A stretch of DNA of 64,000 bases from Anarhynchus alexandrinus. Its lineage: Eukaryota; Chordata; Aves; Charadriiformes; Charadriidae. Within the stretch, counting starts at the first letter, position 1; every line of letters starts with the position of its first letter. Under the pieces are notes generated by a model. It did not search any database and was not told the origin of the DNA. It saw only the letters and a list, made by a program, of their open reading frames with translations. Position numbers and translations under genes: made by a program. The stretch is taken from NCBI GenBank assembly GCA_008711295.1, contig VUYV01000405.1, positions 119,063-183,062 on the forward strand, in the 5' to 3' direction. Below, in pieces: positions 1-13,100 of this stretch.

Positions 1-1604
1 CGCAAAAATAAATTTAAATGACCAATTTGTACATACTCTTAAACGTGTCATTTAGTTAATTTTGATACTAGGTAATATTCCCTGACATTCAGAAGTTTCT
101 TCTTTGTGTAGCTGAATACATCCTTCCCAGGAGTACATATATCCTCAGAATATTTAAGCAGTCTCATTCATCTTTCAGTTATTCATAAGGAACCCATATG
201 GGCATTTCAAGTCCATTTCTGGAGCAAGACTTTAAATGTCAGCAATGCAAATATGATGCAATAACCACTGTGCCCAAGCAGTTGCAAAGCAAAGTGATGC
301 AAGACCAACAACATGTTAAGGACGTGCAGTGCATGCCATTGCTTGCACTTATCTCCAAACCCATGGTGTATAATTACCCTGGAAAACAAACAGAAAAATT
401 TCCACTTAAAAGTCCAAAGGTATTTAGGAGAGAAAAACTTCCAAACACCCGTCTTTTCTCACTATTGTGACAAGGAATTCCACAAGTAAACAGTGTATTT
501 CAACCACCTGAAAAGTAACAATGGAAACTGGATGTGATGAGGATATTAATATTTTCACAGAAGTTTCCAAAACAGGTTTGTCACAGTGGCATCCATTTAA
601 AATTAAGTAGAATATCCATTGTGACATTTCCCTTTTTTGTGCACTTCCCTTACAGAATCGCAGAATGGTAGGGGTTGGAAGGGACCTCTAGACATCACCT
701 ATAGTCCAACCCCCCTGCCAGAGCAGGTTCATCTACAGCAGGTTGCACAAGATGGCATCCAGGTGGGTTTTGAATATCTCCAGAGCGGGAGACTCCACAA
801 CCTCTCTGGGCAGCCTGTTCCAGTGCTCTGTTACCCTCAAAGTAAAGTTGTTCTTCATGTTGAGATGGAATTTCCTGTGTTTCCGTTTGTGCCCATTGCA
901 TCTTGTTCTGTCGCTGGGCACCACTGAAAAGAGTCTGGCCCCATCCTCTTGACACCTGCCCTTTAGATATTTATAAGCATTGATGAGATCCCCCTCTCAG
1001 TCTTCTCTTCTCCAGGCTAAACAGATGCAGGTCTCAGCCTTTCCTCATAAGAGAGGTGCTCCAGTCCCTCACCATCTTTGTAGCCCTCCACTGGACTGTT
1101 TCCAGTAGTTCCTTGTCTTTCTTGAACTGGGGAGACCCGAACTGGACACAGGAAATATTAAACCAGGAAATATTTGAAAGTGAGCTACAGTAAATATGGT
1201 AATCCTATAACTTTCCTTTAACAATATATCCCAACCAAATAAATAATTAAAAAAAAACCTAACCTACACGCTGTAGTTTTTTAAATGTTTAAATAACTGT
1301 TCTACATACTAGACACCCAATCAGCAAACAAGAGAAAATTGTTAAGCATGATATAAAATTCACAATAAGAAAAACATCAGAAAGCATGTCTATAATTTCT
1401 TTCCCTCCCAGCATTTCCTCCATTCTGGATTCAAACAAAACCATTCATGTATAGAAATACAAAAAGCTACTTGAAAAATATTCATTAGCTCTTCCCTTCT
1501 TCCAAAGTACTTCCAACTTTTTCTTTAGGCATAGGTACTGCTTTACTGGTACACTTTTCCTCTTAAGATACCTGATGTGTCTTGGCTATATTTCTTTTCC
1601 TTAC
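1..1604 (-). other. DIP2A: DIP2A intron 3 (5' portion)
   Basis: Sequence downstream of the exon 3 donor in gene orientation. It contains one CR1 fragment (652-1151). The rest (1-651 and 1152-1598) is AT-rich single-copy-looking DNA. Short open frames here show no recognisable domain or splice framing. The next DIP2A exon, expected to begin with the TEAVQAAL segment, is not present. Confidence 0.8.
652..1151 (-). mobile_element. CR1 LINE fragment, 3' end, minus strand
   Basis: On the minus strand this is the 3' part of a CR1 retrotransposon. The plus strand begins with acagaatcgcagaatgg, the reverse complement of the CR1 terminal octamers, followed by the 3' UTR signature (ggttggaagggacctct). 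It then runs backwards through the C-terminal reverse transcriptase region to about 1151. It is 5'-truncated, as most CR1 copies are, and decayed by indels so that no frame survives. It lies in the sense orientation relative to DIP2A, inside intron 3. Confidence 0.93.
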
Positions 1605-1721
1605 CAGATCGGAATCGCTCATCCCTCGAGTTGGTAGAACGGGATTTCTGTTTAGATACAGCAGCAGTAGCTTGCGAAGAGCCTGTGACTCTGTTCTCTG
1701 CTTGCAGGGATGGATCCACAC
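1605..1721 (-). CDS. DIP2A: DIP2A coding exon (exon 3 of the usual gene), DMAP1-binding region
   Basis: This is an internal coding exon of disco-interacting protein 2 homolog A, a large protein with an N-terminal DMAP1-binding domain followed by two AMP-binding (adenylate-forming) domains. It is linked in the literature to acetyl-CoA metabolism, FSTL1 binding and dendritic spine development. On the minus strand a tttcag acceptor (1722-1727) precedes 117 nt that end at a gtaagg donor (1599-1604). The exon finishes a glycine codon begun by the upstream exon, encodes 38 residues including DPSLQAENR and RDERFRS, and leaves a single G for the next codon. In DIP2 proteins that codon is Asp (RSD). 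DPSLQAENR followed by a Ser/Thr/Ala-rich linker is characteristic of DIP2A rather than DIP2B or DIP2C, as recalled from the family. The next exon was not found in 1-1604, so it lies off the left edge. Confidence 0.93.
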
Positions 1722-1991
1722 CTGAAATAGAGTTTTATTTCAGTACAAATTCAGGTTTGCAAATAAAACATCTGCTTCCCATGTCTACATTCTTTTACCA
1801 CCCTTGACACCTACTTAAAAGTACTACTGAAGCCCTAAGTCTATGCCTTTAAAAAAAAAATATCTTATCTTCCAACTGCATTTTAGATTTTTTTAAACTA
1901 AAACCTAGTTGATCTGGTAAGCATTTCACAAAGAAGATAAGAAACTCCTGAATAATAGAAAAACTCCTTTGCTCCTTGCAGGAGTTTACAA

Positions 1992-2823
1992 TCATCCAGA
2001 GGGACCCTGATAGGTGAATCCATGTGAACCTCATGAAACTCAACAAGGCCAAGTGCAAGGTCCTGCACCTGAGTCAGGGCAATCCCAAGCACAAATACAG
2101 GCTGGGTGGAGAATAGTTTGAAAGCAGCCCTGAGGAGAAGGACTTGGGGGTGTTGGTGGATGAGAAGCTCAGCATGAGCTGGCAATGTTCACTAGCAGAC
2201 CAGAAGGCCAACTGTAACCTGGGCTGCATCAAAAGAAGCAAGGCCAGCAGGTCGAGGGAGGTGATTCTGCCCCTCTACTCTACTCTGGTGAGACACCACC
2301 AGCAGTACTGCATTCAGCTCTCAAGCCCCAAACATAAGAAGGACACGGATCCATTGGATCAGGTCCAGAGGAGGGCCACAAAGATGACCAGAGGGCTGGA
2401 GCACCTCTCCTATGAGGACAGGCTGAGAGAGTTGGGGTTGTTCAGCCTGGAGAAGAGAAGGCTCTGGGGAGACCTTATAGCAGCCTTTCAGTACCTAGAA
2501 GGGGCTTACAGGAAAGATGGGGAGGGACTCTTCATCAGGGAGTGTAGTGATAAGATGAGGGGTAATGGTTCTAAAATGAAAGAGAGTAAATTTAGATTAG
2601 GTATTAGGAAAAAATTCTTTACTGTGAGGGTGGTGAAACACTGGAACAAGTTAAGTTGCCCAGGAAAGTTGTGGATGCTCCATCCCTGGAAGGGTTCAAG
2701 GCCAGGTTGGATGGGGCTTTGAGCAACCTGGTCTAGTGGGAGGTATCCCTGCCCAGGGCAGGAGGGTTGGAACTCAATGATCTTCAAGGTTCCTTCCAAC
2801 TCTAACCATTCTATGATTTTATG
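1992..2823 (+). mobile_element. CR1 LINE fragment, 3' end, plus strand
   Basis: A 5'-truncated CR1 copy starting within the RT region just after the FADD block (catccagagggacc) and ending in cattctatgatttt at about 2823. A frame from 2144 to 2722 still encodes a degraded version of the C-terminal ORF2 region, with the recognisable segments [20 protein letters not shown] and [13 protein letters not shown]. Small deletions and stops interrupt it before 2144. It is antisense to DIP2A and intermediate in age, clearly more diverged than the copy at 32531. Confidence 0.93.
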
Positions 2824-3103
2824 AAAATGCAAATATTTACAGAAAGCAGCTTTCGCCAAACTGAAGGCATTACACAAGAAGAATCTCTGCCGGTTCCTTT
2901 GCAAGTAAATCTATTATTTTAACAAATAAGAAAGGATTCCTCTTTCTCTTATGGGGCTTCCCCTCCCTCCCCTTCACCCCAAGCGTGTACCACGAAAGAC
3001 ATTGGTAATTTATTATTAATAAATCTAGAAATTAGAAGAGATTTTCATTAAGACCTTTCAGTAAGACATGGTCTTCACATCTGAAGTGTAAGTTTTCAAA
3101 TAG

Positions 3104-4181
3104 TAGAATCGTAGAATCATAAAATTGTCTAGGTTGGAAGGGACCTTTAAGATCATTGAGTCTAACCACCAATCTAACACTGCCAAAACCACCACTAAAC
3201 CATGTCCCTAAGCACCACATCTACCTGTCTTTTAAATAGCTCCAGGGATAGTGACTCAACCGCTTCCCCAGGCAGCCTGTTCCAATGTTTGATAACCCTT
3301 TCTGTGAAAAAAATTTTCCTAATATCCAATCTAAACCTCCCCTGGTACAACTTGAGGCCATTTCCTCTTGCCCTATCACTTGTTACTTGGGAGAAAAGAC
3401 GGATTCCCACCTCATTACAACCTCCTTTCAGGTAGAGAGTGACAAAGGCCTCCCCTGAGCCTCCTTTTCTCTGAGCTAAACAACCCCAGTTCCCTCAGCT
3501 GCTCCTCATAAGACTTATGCTCTAGACCCCTCACCAACCTTGTTGCCCTTCTTTGGATATGCTCCAGAAGCTCAACATCTTTCTTGTAGCGAGGGGCCCA
3601 AAATTGAACACAGTACTTGAGGTGGGGCGTCACCAGTGCTGAGTACAGGGGGACAATCACTTCCCTAGTCTTGCTCACCACACTATTCCTGATACATGCC
3701 ACGATGCTGTTGGCCTTCTTGGCCACCTGAGCACATTGCCGGCTCATATTCAGCTGGCTGTCAACCAACACCCCCAGGTCCTTTTCCACCAGACAGCTTT
3801 CCAGTCACTCTTCCCCAAGCCTGTAGCATTGCATGGGGTTGTTGTGACCCAAGTGCAGGACCTGGCACTTGGCCTTGTTGAATCTCATACCATTGGCCTT
3901 GGCCCATCAATTCTGCCTATCCAGATCCCTCTGTAGAGCCTTCCTGCCCTGAAGCAGATCAATACTCCCAGGTAACTTGGTGTTGTCTGCAAACTTCCTG
4001 AGTGTGCACTCGATCCCCTCGTCCAGATCATTGATAAAGATATTAAAGAGAACCGGCCTCAGTACTGAGCCCTGAGGAACACCACTTGTGACTGGCTGCC
4101 AACTGAATTTAACTCCATTCACCACCACTCTGGCCCTGGCCTTCCAGCCAGTTTTCACCCAGCGAAGAGTACACCCATCCA
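3104..4181 (-). mobile_element. CR1 LINE fragment, 1.1 kb, minus strand
   Basis: On the minus strand, this copy ends (3' end) at the tagaatcgtagaatcat octamers near 3104 and extends back to about 4181. It covers the RT segment [16 protein letters not shown] and the catalytic block FADN (normally FADD), then the C-terminal region ([32 protein letters not shown]). Several frames are needed to follow it. The catalytic Asp to Asn change and the breaks show that it is non-functional. It is in the sense orientation relative to DIP2A. Confidence 0.93.
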
Positions 4182-5559
4182 GTAATTGGATTGAATATAC
4201 CAGTTCTACCTCAACTAATCAAAACGAATTTTCAAATAATCTCTTTAAATATAACCTCAGGAAAAGTGCTTTATCATCTTCCTGCCTGGATCAGTTGCTA
4301 TACATCAGCTTTCTTAGGTATCTGTTAACACCATGAGGTGAATGCACTCCAGAATCCCTTTTCCATCCCCATTTGCAGCTGAGCATTAACACCTCTGGAT
4401 GTTGAGAAGGCAACCTTGAGTTAGCCAGGGGCTTGGGGAACATGTGTGGGGAAAAAATATGAGCCTAAGTAGTAGAAAAATAAGGAACATTTAATAAATC
4501 ACACAGATCTAAGTATTCAGAAATTAATCCAACTCCAGAGACATGTTCCCATCTTTTACAATTTGCTATACAGAAAGAACAAACACATTCTCACCTAATG
4601 GAGTTTTCCTACTCTTCAAAAGTAAAGCTTTTGAAGTAGACGACAGGCTAAGTAACATCAAATGCATTTTCCAATAGGGGAAATGAGACAGACCAGTAAA
4701 GGAACTGGTGTCCCCAATGGAGAGCCGTTGAACATGGAGCCGAGTTAGCACATGATGTTTCAATGTCACCCAATCTAAAGAGGTAACATTCCCTGACACG
4801 CTTTAGCAGAAATGTTTCCAAAAGAAAAGCAAATTTAGTCTACCAACTGAATTAATTCAACATATCTGAAACTCAAAGAGTGGTGAAAACACTTGAGAAT
4901 TGTATTTTACATTCCATGTGAACAAAAGTTTTACATAGCCACAAGTCAAGAGTCCAGCAAGATTTGTTGGTCTGGAAACAGTAAACAACTTCATATTTCA
5001 TTAAAAAGATTGAGGCAAGTCATCTCCGCAAAGCCTGAGCCAAGAAAAGAGCAGATGCAAATGGATAATGGGATAACTAAGGCAGTGAAAAAGAGAACAG
5101 GACAAGCAGCTAAGCTGAGGGTCTTCCTAAAATAGATTGCCTTTTATGAAATTTTCACACAACAGCATACCTACAGTAGGAAAGTCAACATGCCAAACAT
5201 CAGGTCAATTTTGTGTGCTCTTGTCACAAGGAGCCTCAGGTGAAGGCAGCAACAAAAGAGCAGAATATTATTTATTTTTGTGCCTTTTGTTTTTTTTATT
5301 CCAAAAGAGGGTTATTAGTTCTAAGTGGAAGAAGAGATTAATGTTCTACTTGTAATTCCTCACTCTTATCTTTACCAGTCCTACAGTTCAGTATCCAGCT
5401 TTCCAAACCTTTCTCTCTCCCTGGGCACGGTATAGTCCACAAATCCCCCATTTTTAACTCCTAAACTGGTATGAAAGCAAGTAACAACAATGCCTTGGAA
5501 TCAGGACTCATAAGACCACAACCAAGCCCCTTTCCCACTCTGTGATCCCATGTGCCTGG

Positions 5560-6063
5560 TGTTGTGGTTTAACCCCAGCAGGCAGCTAGCACCATGCAGC
5601 CACTCGCTCAGTTCTCCCCTCCCCGCCCCCAAAAGGGCAGGGAAAAGAGGGAGAAAAGAAGGGGAAAGGGAAAAAAGATAAACAACTCACAGGTTGAGAT
5701 AAATACATTTTAACAGAACAATGATGATAATAATAATGGTAAAAGATAAAGTAATACAACAGCAGTCACTTTGACGACCCAGTGATCGGTTGCCCAGCCC
5801 ATCCAGAGCAGTGATTGTGGATTCCCACCCACCCAGCCAACCCCCATTTTATACTAGGCATGATGTCTATGGTACGGAATATTTTGTTGGCCAGCTCGTT
5901 CTGCCTGTGCTCCCTCTCAACTTCTATGGGAAGCTGAAAAAAGTGCCTGACTAAAATAAACATCACCTGGATGTTTATTTTATGGACATTCATTTTATAC
6001 CAAATCTGAAACACAGCAGCCACTAGAAAGAAAATTAACTCTATCCCAGCTGAAACAAGGACA
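5560..6063 (-). mobile_element. Avian ERV solo LTR, about 504 bp, minus strand
   Basis: The segment begins tgttgtggtttaacccc and ends cagctgaaacaaggaca, so it is bounded by TG...CA. These ends match an LTR family I recall as widespread in birds. Read on the minus strand it has a TATA-like motif (GTATAAAAT, about 5846-5854), and the A/T-rich ATA-repeat stretch and polyadenylation region follow on the U5 side. No internal retroviral sequence flanks it, which indicates a solo LTR. The flanking pentamers cctgg and cccag differ at two positions and may be a decayed target-site duplication. I do not assign a Repbase name. Confidence 0.8.
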
Positions 6064-6160
6064 CCCAGCAAAGCTGGTCAGCATTTGTGGCCAATGACAC
6101 TGCTGCACCTGGCACAAGGGTTTAGCCCTTGAACGTATGGGGAAAAAGGATGTAAAACAA

Positions 6161-6206
6161 GCTAACTGGTATAATCAACCATCAGCAGATGACAAGCTGC
6201 ATGTGG
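6161..6206 (+). repeat. 46-bp direct repeat, copy 1
   Basis: This 46-base segment (gctaactggtataatc...) recurs at 7118-7163 in the same orientation with two mismatches by eye. It lies about 100 bp outside the solo LTR. Origin unknown. Confidence 0.85.
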
Positions 6207-7117
6207 GATGCTCCCAAGACACACGCAACTTGAGCACTGCTATTTGGCCACACCAGTACTGGAGGCCAGGGGGAGTGGGGAAGAGAAGGGACCCAAATAG
6301 GCGTAAGAGTGCATGAAAGCTTACTAACTCCAAAACCAGAACTCTCTCCTCCTCCAACACTTACAGAACCAATTTTTGTGAATCAGAGTTAGGGCAGCCG
6401 TACTGTGATGAAATATACATAGATGAATGTCAGAAGTTCCCTTTAAATTAGGATGAGGCACAAAATCAGTGGCACTGTTAGAAACCACAACTGCGCTTCT
6501 TCAAGTTAAGCCTCCCTTTTTGCTTTCTCAAAGAGGAAGTTTTCACATCATAGCACAAAACCACCATGGACGAGTCTGAAAAACACCACTTTTTGATAAA
6601 AATAGTAAGATATTGCATCTAACTCTTACGCTACACAATTATGTGCCAGAAAAGTCCTGTTCCACAAGCTTGGTGAACTTGTTAATTTTTTCTGCTACTA
6701 TGCAAATCACTACCTTAGCCTTCAGCAAAAGCAGCCGGATAATCAGGCTAACTTCCCCCATTCACACTGAAGATCTTCACAAAAATATTTTAACAAGTAT
6801 ACACTAAAGACACTTGATCAACTATCACTGTATTTTGTCCATTTTTAACTTACCCAAAAAGCTAGAAAGAATGAAAAGTCATTTTAAAGAGGCTGCTTGT
6901 TCCAATTAACTGAATAATTCTCTTCTACAGGATGAAATTAAAGTTAATATTTGAATTATAACTATTTTTCCATCCACTAATGCTGGAGAATCAAGACTAA
7001 CACTGACATTTCTAGCAATTTTGATTTATACAAGCCAAAATTATTTTACTATAAGAGCACTGAACAGTTGACAGTACAATGAAGAATCTTTGCTAGCACT
7101 GCTGGGGAGGATGCCTA

Positions 7118-7163
7118 GCTAACTGGTATAATCAGCCATCAGCAGATGACAAGCTGCATCTGG
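7118..7163 (+). repeat. 46-bp direct repeat, copy 2
   Basis: Second copy of the segment at 6161-6206, 44 of 46 bases identical, 957 bp away. The flanking sequences are not similar. Confidence 0.85.
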
Positions 7164-10100
7164 CATCAGATAGGCAGAGATAAAAATTTTGAAAACATAC
7201 TTAGCAAAAGCACAAACTTTATTGCTAGAGGACTCTCCTGGGCAACTCACGAGCAGAGCAGTTGCCTTATTATCTCTTTCATCTAATCTGCATAAGACGT
7301 GATGTCTTAACATCAAACTCAATGGTTTTTAAAGACTTTCACCAATATCTCAGCAAACTCTTATTTGAAACAGCTAATTACCTTCACAAAAAGACTGATC
7401 ATGATATTCATCTCCCAAAACAGAATTTCAGTTCTAAACTAGGTTAACCTTTCAAAGTATTCTCTTCCAAGTTTTAATGGTTAACTGAAAAATAAAACCA
7501 AAGGAGTTAAAACAGCATGGCCACAATACCCTCATCTCAGTTTTACTTGCATTGCTACCCAGTTACGTATCATGCCTCTAAACATCCACAGTCTGCAAAA
7601 GATGGTGTATCATATTAAAGAGCTTTGCAGAGAGCAGAGGGGAAGAGGGAGGCCAAAGAGGAAACTTCAGGCTCTTTGTATACTATTAAACCTTTCTGCA
7701 GCTGTTGAACTGGATCTAGAAGTAAGAGAGGAACAAAAGACAACAACCAGGTTCAAAGCACTAAAAGAAATGAAGAGGTATGACAGGCAGAAAATAAAAC
7801 AAGTGTGAGAAACTCCTGGTCTGGCTCTAGGCCAATCTTTCAAGTCCATCCAGCCCTGCTCTGGTCCCTCTCCGCTGTCTCCTCTGCACCCGGCACCCTG
7901 GTCTGCCCAAAGACCATGGCCAGCCATCCCCTCTGTAGCACATTCCTTCCCTTACTGCCCCTTCACCCCCAGGCTCTTCAGCCCATTTCCTCCAACCCTG
8001 CCTCTGTTTTCCATGCCCTCTCCATGGATTCAAGCCCTATAGACCTCCTGTTCATGTTGCTCCATTGCAGTTTACCACCCACACTCACATAGGGCCCCTA
8101 CAAAAACAAGGGAGGTTTTCGCCAAGGATTGCAGTATTTCTTAGTTCCCTCTGCCACCGCCTGCCCTAAAAGAGAGGGAGCTTCAGGAGTTTCCTAGTTA
8201 GAGACAGGTAGTCTAGAAGAATAGGTGAGATCTTTCCTGGCAGGTTTTTCAGCCTTTTATTAATGTATGCAAGGAGCAGCGGCAGGGCCAGGTGGGCTGG
8301 AAATAGCATCTCCTTCCCTGTTAGTACCATTTCATACACCACAGCAGAAGAGGTGTATTTTTGTGTAGCACCTTCACATGAAATATCTGCATGTAACTCC
8401 TTGATTTCACCATCACTAGGGTACCTCGTATTCCTCACAGTCTTCCCAAGAAAAGCTGCGTAGCTGTGCTAATGCATATCTAGCTCCACAGTAAGAGTCA
8501 TATTAATTCCAGATTTCTTTAAATAGCGTTTTAGATACAGTTATTTCCCACTGAACTGTAAAAGAAAAAAAGCAAACTCTTCTCACAAAAACGACCTGAG
8601 ATGCTGAAGTTTTACATGAAACACATATTCTGAGTTCCGGATCTTTTCATAGAAAACTTAGAGCAGGAGACTAAATGGAAATTATTCCTCAAGAGACTGA
8701 AATCTGAGGACAGAGGACCTCTCTTTACTTTTTGTTCTGAGAAGCCTCACCTCAGTTATCTTAAGTACTATTTGATTGTTCGATGCTTTAACTGAGCTCC
8801 TACAAAATTATCAGTAGGGTTTTTCAAGTAAATTACATAAAACAAAGAGAACGTAAGAAAAATGGAACTATGGGACATGCCAGCCTCAACCAAAACTAGA
8901 GGAGGTTTCATCATCATTTTCCTTAAAAATGAAAATTTGAAAGTGATAACATTTTAATTTTGCTGGAACAGAAGCGCTAAGGAAGAAAAGGGGAGGAAAG
9001 AACAACCGAAAATAATTTTAATTATGGCAGAATCACTCTGACAACAGAGGAAAAATAAAGTTACTCAGCAAGGTGTTTCTCTAGCACGAACTAAATCTAG
9101 TGAAATCATTTACACAGATTGTTCTGTAAAGCAGCACCAGAACACTGCAGTTGCAACCTGATTTACAGAAGAGGCAATTTAAAAATAACATTAACACTGT
9201 AAAAAGATCAGTAAGAAATCAGGATACCAAGAAAATGACCATCACAAGGGAAGAGTGTAGATGCACACATTCTCAGGAGCATGCATGGCGCAGTTGGCCA
9301 AAGGTCCTCAGACTTCAGATCCAGTTCACCGAAACAGACAGAAACCTCGGGGAGACAAGTTTCCTTGACACACACGAGTAACTAGCCACTGAAGAGAAAA
9401 AGAGGTTCAACAAGATAATTCAGGGGCATCACAGAGAAATCCTGTTTTCATATTAGCACTCCTAAAGGGGGATAGAAGTTTCCATGCAAGACAACAACAA
9501 ACTAATGAAGATAAATTATTCCATAACATGTCTGCTTGACAAGACGGCCAGATTTACTTTTGAATCGATAGATCCCTTTTTCTTGCCCCTAGAGAGGTAA
9601 CTACTATGTTTGGTGTTTCCACCATGAACAAAACATCCAGATTTCTGACAGTATCACAGAGGGCTGTGTGATGACTTTGCCACCTCTGTGTAAAGGTGAA
9701 AAGTTCTCACAACGCATCTAAACATGGTCTTGCAAAATATTGGATATGAACCAGTAGTAATAGTTCATGTAGATGCCAGTAAGGTAGGAAAGAGGTTTTG
9801 GAGTTACAACTTGAGCTGTTTAGAAAGGAAGTTGAAGAACATGTGCCTTCATGGTAGCATAATCATTCCTGGTAAAAGACACAGAATTGCACCAGGAGAT
9901 GGAGACAATGTGCCTGAGAAAACCATGGAACAAAATGTTTCCAGTTAACTGAAACTAATAAGCTTTTGGAAAAGTAAGCAACAGCACAGTAAGCAACGGA
10001 GCATCTACAACTGTAAGGAAGCAAAATTAAAACTCATGGCAGACACCTTCCCTTAGCTTCATTTCACAAATTAGATGACAGTCTTGTCTTCTGTTTTACA

Positions 10101-13100
10101 GAGATGACTTTTGAATGTCTCCTCCCCTTCCATACAAGTGAAATATGATTTTCCTCTACAATGCAATTGTCTTTTCCCATTCAGCTAGGCTCCCCGTTCT
10201 CTCTGTATCTTTTTTTTCCAGGCATCTTTTGCCAAAGCTTTACGAAAACCAGTGCTCCCACAGTACTGCCTAGGAGATGATGGAGAAGAGGGACTTGTAC
10301 TACAGGCAAGAGCCAGAAACACCCACGTGGGACCACCTCCCATTCCAATCTTGCATCTCAACTTCTCCAGAGGGAATTTCAGCAGAAATACACTAACATC
10401 GGAAGGATGAAGTAGCACCTGCACATGTTCAGAGCCAAAGTCCCTCAGCTAATACCCAACACCAATCTCCTACTCAGCACAACACACCAAATGGAAAGGA
10501 ACTGGGATTTTATGGTTGCTTTTCCTGCTCAGACAATACCTAAGAAGTTGGTCAGGATGTAGTTACTAACACTAGTTTTAAGTAAAGGGGAAAACTCTAA
10601 TGAGCTAGAAAAGTTGGCTGGTAGTCCTATCTGGAGGTTTTCATATGACAAGCCCTTTGTCAAACCTCTCAGCTGTTAAACTAACTAATTCATACCACAC
10701 CCTTCTGCAAATATTTTGATGAGTTTTGCTGCTTTGGGGCAGCCATCCAGCTTATATAACCCTGTTTACATTCAAGTGTCTAGAATATCAGCATAATTCA
10801 GGTAATGGCATGGCAACCACTAAAAAGACATCTAGTTACCAACATACTACATTTGAGTGCAGAGAAGAAATTTTATTTATTTCACATCCAAGAATCAGCT
10901 CATGACATTCCACTTCCTGACATTAATTTTTTGATGTTTCAAAGATAAATGTAACTTCACAGGTAGAAGTTACCTGCTCTCCCAAGCACAGCACTGAGAT
11001 GGCTTATAATGAGCCTTTTGGGGTTGCCATCATCCCTGGTATTGTTTCTCATTCTGAGACATATTCCACATGTGGGAATACAAAGTGATTCTAGAAAGAC
11101 ATAGTTCTCCCAACCATCAAAAGTTTCTTGAAATTCAACAGAAAAGTGATGATGAACACTGGCTACAGAGAAAAAAAGGGAGAAGGGAGTACAGTATTTT
11201 CTCCCTATCAGGACAGTTCACTCCAGGATTCAAGTTACCAAATTTCACTGTAAACACTGCTCATTTATCATGTTACTTCTGAAACTTTATGCATCCAAGT
11301 TCTATCCACATTCAAAATGGATTTTTGGAATGTGTCTGATGTTACCCACCTCTCAGAAGCTTTACCTAGCAGCATGCCAGGTTGCCTACAGATATAATTG
11401 ATTATTTCCTCAGAGTTTTATCTGAAATTTGGGTGCAGAGGTTGACTGAGGAAACTCATTACTGACTGATTACTGTTAGGGCTTGCTATTACTCAACACT
11501 TGTTTTTACTTTTGCACAGTAAATTTGGTTGGATTAGTGCAAGACAACACATTTTAATTAGTATTTCTCGGTAGCTACATACTTTTATGGTTCCTAAGCA
11601 AAATCTAACATTTCTACTAACTCTTCATAACTGCAGATTTAAAATTCTGGAATGCAAAACAGAGCCTACAGGAATGCGACTCCTGAATACTAACAAGTTC
11701 TACTTAATTTTACTATTAATTGAAAATATGCTCTGCAGTCACTTCTGTCCTTTTCTGTGGGGTTATTTAACAATGTCTGTATAATGATTTGGCTCCCCAC
11801 AGAGTCAGCTACACAGTGCAGTAGAAACTTAATCCAATCCATTGTACTTGGCAATGAAAGAGTAGGAGTTCTCATATGATTAGTTTTTATGTGGCAGCTG
11901 ATGAGGTATAACATGAAAAGTTAAACTTCCAGAACTCAAATCTTACAAGCAAATGAGTATTTTTTAAGACACAAAGATCATACAACTGTTGATTCATGAA
12001 TGTTTGTTAAAAGAGGATCCAATCAACTACCCATGTAAATCTGAACTCTGTGATTACAGATATCTGCTTCAAATTTCTAACAAGACAGAAGAATCACTGA
12101 CCCCAAAATCATAGACTTGAATGTGTGCAGGTTTTCTAAGTCGGAGAACCTACAGCAGATGCACAGAAAGGTCACCCTCTCCTCTCAATTTAAGCCAGCT
12201 CTTTCCATAGTTGCTTCTAAACCTGTGCCACTACCTCTTCCTTCTCTACAAGTACCACATCAACATGCAGTCCTATCTTGAGTTGTCTAATAATTTCATA
12301 CTTCATGAACTTACAGTAATAAAAACCTTTCATTTCAAACAATTTTCCCATTACTCCTTTTTCTACTTTCCTGCCTCTCACCAGGAATTCTACTTCTTAC
12401 TCAGTAGTTTCAGTGCCCACCTTACATTTTGTTAAAAACCTTACAAATCAGCAGAATTGACCTATCAGCTAAAGTTCCATAACAAAATAAGTAGAGCTAA
12501 GTATTGATGCACCATGAGGAAGACATTACGTCTTGTGAAATTCAAATAAGTACTGAAGAACATGAGATAAAATTAACTGGTCAGTAGTCTTTACCTCATA
12601 GACCAACAGAGAAAAGCTGACAATGCATATACTTGGAAAAGAAATGATGACCAAATCAGATTTAGAATGACACAAATCATGAGGATGGTCAAATCACAGA
12701 GTAAGAACTCTTCAAATCCAAAATGCTGGCATCCATCAGTCTGCAAAAACTTGATGGATAAAGGGAAACTTAACAAACCCTATCAGGAATGCTACTGAGC
12801 AAAGGATGTTACAAAAAATCTCATGATTAAATTGTTAATGACAAAAAATTGCTGCAGGCTCAAAGCCACTGGGACTCCCACATGTTAATCTGAGCCATGC
12901 TGAAGCTGTATCAATTAACAAAATTCCAAGTTAGAACTGGGTTAATGGAACATATGTCAGGAAACTGAAATAAGTAGTTAGCTTATGGTTTTAAGCAAAC
13001 TTTGTCTTTTTGCCAGAGTATCATTTTTTGTGCTCAGAGGCAGACAGACCGCTCACCCTCTTGTATTAAAGCTAGTTTCCTGTCACTTTAATGCAAAGCT

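Noticed and set aside
637..955. Several overlapping frames on both strands
   Set aside because: They lie within the CR1 fragment at 652-1151 and are shadows of its decayed C-terminal RT and 3' UTR.
7572..7808. A 78-codon plus-strand frame rich in Arg, Lys and Glu
   Set aside because: No recognisable family, no splice framing and intronic location. The composition bias alone explains an open frame of this length.
9276..9340. A tRNA-like stretch (tggcgcagttgg resembling an A box, followed by a possible anticodon arm)
   Set aside because: No acceptor stem pairing and no convincing B box. The loop lengths do not fit a tRNA, so a chance match is likely.
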